Below the pieces are notes generated by a model that was given only the letters and a program-made list of their open reading frames with translations, did not search any database and was not told the origin of the DNA. Positions 58,577 through 64,000 of a stretch of 64,000 nucleotides of DNA are shown in pieces. Position 1 is the first letter of the stretch. Each line of letters opens with the position of its first letter. The stretch comes from Embleya scabrispora DSM 41855 (GTDB taxonomy: Bacteria; Actinomycetota; Actinomycetes; Streptomycetales; Streptomycetaceae): positions 62,001-126,000 of the forward strand of contig NZ_KB889618.1 of the NCBI RefSeq assembly GCF_000372745.1, in the 5' to 3' direction. The translations under genes were made by a program, and so were the position numbers.

Positions 58577-59782
58577 TCACCCCCCGGCCGTACCCGCGGT
58601 ACGGCGCCCACCGGGTGTGCCCGGCTCCGTGGTCCGCTTCGCGGCCGACAGCAGGATGGTGTCCTGTGGGGCCTGGTCGGCGAAGTTCTCCGGGTGGTGG
58701 CAGGCCAGCCGCTGACCGGGCCTCAACTCCTTGAGAGGCGGCTCGGTCGTCGTACAGATCTGCGTCGCCTTCCAGCACCGGGTGTGAAAGCGGCAGCCGC
58801 TGGGCGGGGCGATCGGCGAGGGCACGTCGCCATCGAGCAGGAGGCGCTCGCTCCTGGCGTTTCTGCGCCGCGGGTCGGGGATCGGGACGGCCGACATGAG
58901 CGCCTTGGTGTACGGGTGCATCGGTGTCTTGTAGAGCAAGTCCCGGTCGGCGAGTTCGACGATCTTGCCGAGGTACATCACCGCGATCCGATCCGAGACG
59001 TGCCGGACGACGGACAGGTCGTGCGCGATGATCACGTAGGTCAGGCCCAGTTCCCGCTGAAGGTCGTCCATGAGGTTGACGACCTGGGCCTGGATCGACA
59101 CGTCCAGCGCGGACACCGGCTCGTCCGCCACCACCAGCTTCGGCTTGAGGGCGAGCGCGCGGGCGATGCCGATGCGCTGGCGCTGGCCGCCGGAGAACTC
59201 GTTCGGATAGCGGTTGTAGTGCTCGGGGCTGAGGCCGACCACCGACAGCAGTCGCTGCACTTCCTTCTTGATGCCGCCCTCGGGTTCCACGCCCTGGAGC
59301 TTGAAGGGGGCGCCGATGATCGTGCCGGTGGTGTGGCGCGGGTTCAGCGACGAGTACGGGTCCTGGAAGATCATCTGCACGTCGCGGCGCATCGGGCGCA
59401 TGCCGCCCACTCCGAGGTGGGTGATGTCCTTGCCCTCGAACTCGATCGTCCCCGCGGTCGGTTCGAGCAGCCGGGTGATCAGCCGGCCCATCGTCGATTT
59501 GCCGCAGCCCGACTCGCCCACGACACCCAGGGTCTCGCCCGAGCGCACCTCGAAGTCGATGCCGTCGACGGCGCGCACCGCGCCGACCCGGCGTTGGAAG
59601 AGGCCCTTCCGGATCGGGAAGTGCTTCCGCAGCCCGGTCACCTTCAGCAGGACCTCACCGGGCGCGGCGTCCTTGGTCAGGGTGGCCGCACCGCGGGTCT
59701 CGGACGAGTCGAAATCACCGGCCCGCCCACCGTCGCCATATGCGGGCATGCTCACTGCGTTGTCCTCCGCGTTCTCACTCAC
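58577..59782 (-). CDS. oligopeptide ABC transporter ATPase, DppF/OppF type
   Basis: 401 aa. Walker A 'GESGCGKSTMGRLI', Q-loop 'QMIFQDPYSSLNPR', signature 'FSGGQRQRIGIARALAL', Walker B 'LVVADEPVSALD', H-loop 'IIAHDLSVV'. The C-terminal oligopeptide ABC extension 'PIPDPRRR' and 'GCRFHTRCWKATQIC' carries Cys residues found in OppD/F C-terminal domains. It energises peptide import with the DppD-type partner. GTG 59782 overlaps the DppD stop; the gene is the last of the leftward operon. Confidence 0.93.
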   Translation of the reverse strand: MSENAEDNAVSMPAYGDGGRAGDFDSSETRGAATLTKDAAPGEVLLKVTGLRKHFPIRKGLFQRRVGAVRAVDGIDFEVRSGETLGVVGESGCGKSTMGRLITRLLEPTAGTIEFEGKDITHLGVGGMRPMRRDVQMIFQDPYSSLNPRHTTGTIIGAPFKLQGVEPEGGIKKEVQRLLSVVGLSPEHYNRYPNEFSGGQRQRIGIARALALKPKLVVADEPVSALDVSIQAQVVNLMDDLQRELGLTYVIIAHDLSVVRHVSDRIAVMYLGKIVELADRDLLYKTPMHPYTKALMSAVPIPDPRRRNARSERLLLDGDVPSPIAPPSGCRFHTRCWKATQICTTTEPPLKELRPGQRLACHHPENFADQAPQDTILLSAAKRTTEPGTPGGRRTAGTAGG

Positions 59783-60891
59783 AGCCTCGGCGCAATCTCT
59801 TCGGTCCAGATCCGCTCCCGCTGCTCCTGCGTCATGTGGCAGGCGGCCCAGTGCCTATCGCCGACCTCGGTCAGCTCGGGGCGGACCGTGCGGCTGAGGT
59901 CGTCCTTCGGCACGTCCGCGTACGGGCAGCGCGGGTTGAAGGCGCAGCCGGACGGGAGGTTGATCAGGGAGGGTGGGGAGCCCTTGACCGGGACGAGCCG
60001 GTCCTGCTGCTCGCGGTCGAGGCGCGGCATCGAGCCGAGCAGACCCCAGGTGTAGGGGTGCCGGGGCTCGTGGAACACCTGCTCCGCCGGGCCGCGCTCG
60101 ATGCAGCGACCGCCGTACATCACCAGGATGTCGTCGGCGAGTTCGGCGACGACGCCCAGGTCGTGGGTGATGACGATGACCGCGGAGCCGAACTCCTCCT
60201 GCAGATCCCGGATGAGGTCCAGGATCTGCGCCTGGACGGTGACGTCCAGGGCGGTGGTGGGCTCGTCCGCGATGAGCAGTTCGGGGTTGTTGACCAGGGA
60301 CATCGCGATCATCGCGCGCTGGCGCATGCCGCCGGAGAACTCGTGCGGGTAGTTGTCCACCCGTTTGTCCGGCTGCGGGATGCCCACCCGGTCGAGCATC
60401 TCGATCGCACGCTTGCGGGCGGCCTTCTTGCCGACGTCGTGGTGGATCCGGTACGCCTCGACGATCTGCTCGCCGATCGTGTAGTACGGGTGCAGCGCGG
60501 ACAGTGGATCCTGGAAGATCATCGCCATCTCACGGCCCCGCAGCTTGCGTACGTGGTCGGCGCCGACCGACAACAACTCGGTGCCGTTCAGCCAGATTTC
60601 GCCGGAGACCCGCGCCTTGCGCCTGCCGTATCGGCCGGCGGTGTGCAGGCCCATGATGCCGAGCGAGGTCACCGACTTGCCGGAGCCCGACTCGCCGACG
60701 ATGCCGAGGGTCCTGCCCCTCTCCAACCGGAAGCTGAGCCCGTCGACGGACTTGACCAGACCGTCGTCGGTAGGGAAGTGCACCCTCAGGTCACGCACGT
60801 CCAGGAAGGCACTCGGAGCGGGCGAAGCGGCGGAGGGCGACGCGGCCGCGGGCCCGTCCACCGGGGCTCCGCTCCTGCCGGGTTCGGTCAT
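59779..60891 (-). CDS. oligopeptide ABC transporter ATPase, DppD/OppD type
   Basis: 370 aa. Ala/Pro/Ser-rich first 28 residues, then '[16 protein letters not shown]', Walker A '[14 protein letters not shown]', '[14 protein letters not shown]', signature '[15 protein letters not shown]', Walker B '[12 protein letters not shown]', H-loop '[12 protein letters not shown]'. The C-terminal '[11 protein letters not shown]' Cys motif is typical of OppD. Start ATG 60891 overlaps the permease stop (ATGA). Partner of the DppF-type ATPase. Confidence 0.93.
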   Translation of the reverse strand: MTEPGRSGAPVDGPAAASPSAASPAPSAFLDVRDLRVHFPTDDGLVKSVDGLSFRLERGRTLGIVGESGSGKSVTSLGIMGLHTAGRYGRRKARVSGEIWLNGTELLSVGADHVRKLRGREMAMIFQDPLSALHPYYTIGEQIVEAYRIHHDVGKKAARKRAIEMLDRVGIPQPDKRVDNYPHEFSGGMRQRAMIAMSLVNNPELLIADEPTTALDVTVQAQILDLIRDLQEEFGSAVIVITHDLGVVAELADDILVMYGGRCIERGPAEQVFHEPRHPYTWGLLGSMPRLDREQQDRLVPVKGSPPSLINLPSGCAFNPRCPYADVPKDDLSRTVRPELTEVGDRHWAACHMTQEQRERIWTEEIAPRL

Positions 60892-61886
60892 GTGAGCCTC
60901 ACTCGGGGGTCGATCACGGCGTACAGGACATCGACCACGAGGTTGGCCAACAACACCGAGAGGGAGGTGATCAGGACGACGCCCAAAATGATGGGCAGAT
61001 CCTGGTTCCTGATGGCGTTCAGCACGGCCTGGCCGAGGCCGGGCAGGTTGAACGTCGACTCGGTGAGGATCGCGCCACCGATGAGGGCGCCGAGGTCCAT
61101 GCCCAGCATGGTGAGGATCGGCGTCATCGTGGAGCGCATGGCGTGCTTTCCGATGACGGTTCGCTCCCGCAGGCCCTTGGCGCGTGCGGTACGGATGTAG
61201 TCCTCGCCCAGGACCTCCATCATCGTGGCGCGGGTGATGCGCGCGTACATCGCCGCATAGAGGAAGGCGAGGGTGATCCACGGCAGGATCATGCCGCCGA
61301 ACCAGCCGCCCAGGCTCTGGCCGAGTGGCACGTACTGCGCGTCGAACCATTTCAGCCCGAACGCGAACGTCGCCAGGGAGAGCATGCCGGTGAAGTAGAT
61401 GGGGAGGGACACACCCGCGAGGGCGACGACCATCGCGCTGCGGTCCCAGAGGCTGCCGCGCTTGAGCGCGGAGAGCACACCCGCCGCGACACCGAAGACC
61501 AGCCACAGCACGGCGGCACCGAGGGCGAGCCCCAGGGTCACCGGGAAACGGTCGGTCAGCACCGGCCAGACGGCCTGTTCGCTCTTGAACGAGTAGCCGA
61601 AGCACGGTGCGGAGCAGTGCACGACGTCGCCGCCGGTCGCGAAGGTGCGGCCCGCGAAGATGCCCTTGAAGAACTCCCATGCCTGGAGGTGGACGGGGTC
61701 GCTCAGGCCGAGCTTCTCCCGCACGGCCTCGACGGCGGCGGGGTCGGCCTGTTTGCCCACGAAGCTCGCGGCGATGTCGACGCCCGCCCATTTGGGGACG
61801 AGGAAGAAGATGCCGAAGACCACCATGATGATGACCACCAGCATCACTGCGGCGGCGAACAGCCGCCTGATAAGGTAAGCGAGCAC
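60888..61886 (-). CDS. oligopeptide ABC permease, DppB/OppB type
   Basis: 332 aa. First helix 'LIRRLFAAAVMLVVIIMVVFGIFFLVP', extracytoplasmic 'AVEAVREKLGLSDPVHLQAWEFFKGI', EAA loop 'DYIRTARAKGLRERTVIGKHAMR', and terminal block 'LTESTFNLPGLGQAVLNAI'. An unusual 'DVVHCSAPCFGYSF' extracytoplasmic Cys pair lies in the first loop. GTG start at 61886. It follows the binding-protein gene by 109 bp, and overlaps the DppD gene. Confidence 0.92.
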   Translation of the reverse strand: MLAYLIRRLFAAAVMLVVIIMVVFGIFFLVPKWAGVDIAASFVGKQADPAAVEAVREKLGLSDPVHLQAWEFFKGIFAGRTFATGGDVVHCSAPCFGYSFKSEQAVWPVLTDRFPVTLGLALGAAVLWLVFGVAAGVLSALKRGSLWDRSAMVVALAGVSLPIYFTGMLSLATFAFGLKWFDAQYVPLGQSLGGWFGGMILPWITLAFLYAAMYARITRATMMEVLGEDYIRTARAKGLRERTVIGKHAMRSTMTPILTMLGMDLGALIGGAILTESTFNLPGLGQAVLNAIRNQDLPIILGVVLITSLSVLLANLVVDVLYAVIDPRVRLT

Positions 61887-61995
61887 AGCCTACGGCCTGC
61901 CGCGGATCGCAGGCCGCCGGGGCTTCCGGCGGCCCGGGATCACGCCGCGCCGGCCTTCACCTGCCTTTCGTGCCGTTCGGCGGGTGTGCCGGAGT

Positions 61996-63771
61996 TCACT
62001 TCGAGGACTTGAGACCGAGGCTGATGAAGTCGTAGCCGTTGTACGCGTCGGTCATGTAGACGTTGGTGAGTCGGCTGGAGCGCCAGTTCAGGTACTTCTC
62101 GTAGGTGAAGGGCAGGTAGTACGCGCCCTCCATGACCTTGTGATTGATCTGCCTGGCGATCCGGCCCTTGCTGCCCTCATCGAGTTCCTTGGCGTAGGCG
62201 TCGAAGAGTTCGTCGATCGCCTCGTCCTTGATCAGGGCGTAGTTGTTGTTGCCGCTCTCCAGGATGTATTTGCTGTCCCACAGCGGCCGACCGAAGCCCT
62301 GGACGGACGGGAAGTCCGCGGCCCAGCCGTCGATGATGATGCCGTAGCCCTTCTTCTCCACGTTGGAGGGGCTGCCGACGATGCCGGAGGTCTGCGAGCC
62401 GTCGTACTGGTCGATCTGCGCGTCGACGCCGATCTTCTTCAACGACGCCTGCAGGGACTGGGCGGTGGCCACCTCGACCGGCTTGTTGTTGCGGACGGCG
62501 ATGGTGGTACCGAAGCCGTCCGGCTTGCCGCAGGCGATCAGTTCCTCCTTGGCTTTGGCGATGTTTCCGTTCTTGTCGGCGCCGGCCAAGGCGAACGGGT
62601 CGTACTCCCGGCCCTCGGTACCCGGGACCGTCGGCGGCAGCATGTTGGTCCCGATGTCACCGCCGGCGACGGGGCCACCGCGCGCGGTCTGCAGGGACAG
62701 GTGGTCGGCCCCGTGGATGACCGCCTTGCGGCAGTGCTCGTTGTCGAACGGCTTCACGTTCTGCGGGAAGACCGCGTAACGGACGTAACCGGAGAGCGGA
62801 TTGTCCAGGTTGCCCTTGTGCTGCTTCAACGCGGTCTGGCGACCCTGCGGCGACATGCCGCTTTGGCTGAGGTCCAGGTCGTAGTCGCCGGCGATCAGTC
62901 GCTGGTCCATGTCATTGGCGTTGGAGAAGAATTTGACGCTGACGGTGTCCGGGTAGGCCTTGCGAACCGGGTCCGAGGTGTCCTTCCACTGCGTGTTGCG
63001 GACCAGTTCCAGGCTCTTGCCCGGCTCGTACGACTCGAACTTGTAGGGACCACTGGAAAACGGATGCAGGCCGTACTTGGACTTGGTGTCCTTGTCCTGG
63101 CGTACCGGGGAGGCCGACGGCATCGCGAGCATCTGTGGGAAGTCGCTGTTGACCTGCGGCAGGTGGAAGACGATCGTCTTGTCGTCGGGTGTCTCGACCG
63201 CTTTCAGGCCCAGCTTGTCGGCGGACTCGTCCTGATAGGGGCCCTGGTACTCGCCGTTGGGGTCGAGGATGTCCTTGAGGTAGACCGGACCACCCGACAG
63301 CACGTCCTGCGCCCACTGGCGCTCGATGCCGTACTTGACGTCCTTGGAAGTGATCGGCTTGCCGTCCTCCCAGCTGATCCCGTCGCGCAGGGTGAACGTA
63401 TACGTCTTGCCGCCGTCCGAGACCTTGCCCATGTCGGTGGCGAGGTCGGGCTGTAGCGCGGCGCCCGACTTGCCCGGCTCGGTCTTGTAGGTGACCAGTT
63501 GGCGGCTGTAGTACCGCATGAAGTTCCAGGCGAAGCCGTAGTAGCTCCGCGTGGTGTCCCACGAGTCACCGTCCTGGGTGCCGGCGAACTTCAGGGTGCC
63601 GCCCTTCGTGGTGCCGGCGTTCACGACCTTGTTGCCGGCGGCGTCGTAGCCGGCGTCGCTCGTTTTGCCGCCGCCACTGCTGCCGCACGCCGCCGTGGCC
63701 AGCAGCCCTGCGACCAAGGCCGCAGCGGCCAGTGCCTGCTTACGCCGCCCTGAGGTGCGTTGGGTAGTCAC
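61996..63771 (-). CDS. oligopeptide ABC substrate-binding lipoprotein
   Basis: 591 aa SBP_bac_5 protein. Lipoprotein signal 'RRKQALAAAALVAGLLATAACGSSGGG' reads as basic start, hydrophobic core and a lipobox Cys about residue 28. Mature blocks: 'GGTLKFAGTQDGDSWDTTRSYYG', 'YTFTLRDGISWEDGKPITSKDVKYGIERQW', 'SSGPYKFESYEPGKSLELVRN'. It captures peptides outside the membrane for the adjacent transporter. GTG 63771 with GGAGG ten bases upstream. The gene sits between the two permease genes of the operon. Confidence 0.92.
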   Translation of the reverse strand: MTTQRTSGRRKQALAAAALVAGLLATAACGSSGGGKTSDAGYDAAGNKVVNAGTTKGGTLKFAGTQDGDSWDTTRSYYGFAWNFMRYYSRQLVTYKTEPGKSGAALQPDLATDMGKVSDGGKTYTFTLRDGISWEDGKPITSKDVKYGIERQWAQDVLSGGPVYLKDILDPNGEYQGPYQDESADKLGLKAVETPDDKTIVFHLPQVNSDFPQMLAMPSASPVRQDKDTKSKYGLHPFSSGPYKFESYEPGKSLELVRNTQWKDTSDPVRKAYPDTVSVKFFSNANDMDQRLIAGDYDLDLSQSGMSPQGRQTALKQHKGNLDNPLSGYVRYAVFPQNVKPFDNEHCRKAVIHGADHLSLQTARGGPVAGGDIGTNMLPPTVPGTEGREYDPFALAGADKNGNIAKAKEELIACGKPDGFGTTIAVRNNKPVEVATAQSLQASLKKIGVDAQIDQYDGSQTSGIVGSPSNVEKKGYGIIIDGWAADFPSVQGFGRPLWDSKYILESGNNNYALIKDEAIDELFDAYAKELDEGSKGRIARQINHKVMEGAYYLPFTYEKYLNWRSSRLTNVYMTDAYNGYDFISLGLKSSK

Positions 63772-63841
63772 GATCTCGGATCCTCCGGATTCGATGAGAG
63801 ACCCCGTGTGAAGTGCCGCGGGTCGCCTCGGGGACGGCAGT

Positions 63842-64000
63842 TCAGCGGGAGCCTTTGGGGTCGAGCGCGTCGCGCACGCCGTCGCCGAAGAGGTTGAAGG
63901 CAAGGACGGTGATGAAGATGGCCACGCCCGGCACGACCATGTAGGTCGGATCCGAGTCGTAGTAGTCGATCGCGTTCGAGAGCATCTGTCCCCACGAGGC
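63842..64000 (-). CDS. oligopeptide ABC permease, DppC/OppC type (C-terminal end only)
   Basis: The last 52 residues are in the window: 'ASWGQMLSNAIDYYDSDPTYMVV' then 'PGVAIFITVLAFNLFGDGVRDALDPKGSR', the diagnostic DppC ending. The start lies beyond the window edge. It would be the first or an early gene of the leftward peptide-import operon. Confidence 0.88.
   Translation of the reverse strand, partial: ASWGQMLSNAIDYYDSDPTYMVVPGVAIFITVLAFNLFGDGVRDALDPKGSR

Overview
The window is a high-GC actinomycete chromosome segment, most likely Streptomycetaceae or a close relative. The signs are G/C-biased third codon positions, many GTG starts, short ATGA/GTGA gene overlaps, a SARP regulator with a rare TTA codon, an F420-type oxidoreductase, an NsrR/flavohaemoglobin pair and dense specialised-metabolism genes. 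No rRNA is present, so the genus cannot be named.

Layout. 0-3 kb: the end of a DUF2156-like gene, a small unknown protein, and a coupled lipid kinase/MmgE-PrpD pair. 3-20 kb: polyketide locus A. It has a small SARP regulator, a defective tRNA-Ser-like element, and a leftward operon (stand-alone ACP, 2099-aa KS-AT-DH-ER-KR-ACP synthase, AMP ligase, type II thioesterase with a Cys nucleophile, LLM oxidoreductase). Facing it are a SnoaL-like protein, a DHA2 exporter, a P450 and an XRE regulator. The divergent promoter carries two copies of a 39-bp operator-like repeat. 20-27 kb: RiPP-like locus B. It has a glycosyltransferase preceded by a 27-aa ORF, then a 24-aa acidic peptide ORF, an HExxH-type peptide hydroxylase, a YcaO protein, a methyltransferase, a P450 and a ferredoxin. 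27-35 kb: general and secreted functions, including a DUF885 hydrolase, a frameshifted HemK-like methyltransferase, a membrane-anchored neocarzinostatin-fold protein, a STAS protein and a coiled-coil protein. 35-39.5 kb: a broken hydroxybutyrate dehydrogenase, a PLP decarboxylase and an HHxxxDG acyltransferase.

40-52 kb: locus C, one tightly overlapping operon. It encodes an ATP-grasp ligase, a DUF364 (heavy-metal chelation) protein, a cysteine-synthase-like PLP enzyme, a dipeptide epimerase, an MFS exporter, a methyltransferase and a complete Opp/Nik-type ABC importer. A Zur/Fur-like palindrome lies just upstream. The set of small-molecule maker, exporter, importer and metal-type operator suggests an undescribed non-NRPS metallophore system, analogous in logic to the staphylopine cnt operon. 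It seems to have been inserted beside, or to have truncated, a SpoIIE phosphatase gene.

52-64 kb: LysM and peptidoglycan-binding small proteins sharing a 40-bp perfect palindrome, an NsrR-hmp nitric oxide detoxification module with two matching operator candidates, a PucR-type regulator, a secreted serine beta-lactamase-like hydrolase, and a leftward oligopeptide ABC operon cut by the window edge.

The strongest candidates for new biology are locus C and locus B. Functions were assigned by reading motifs; no database search was run.
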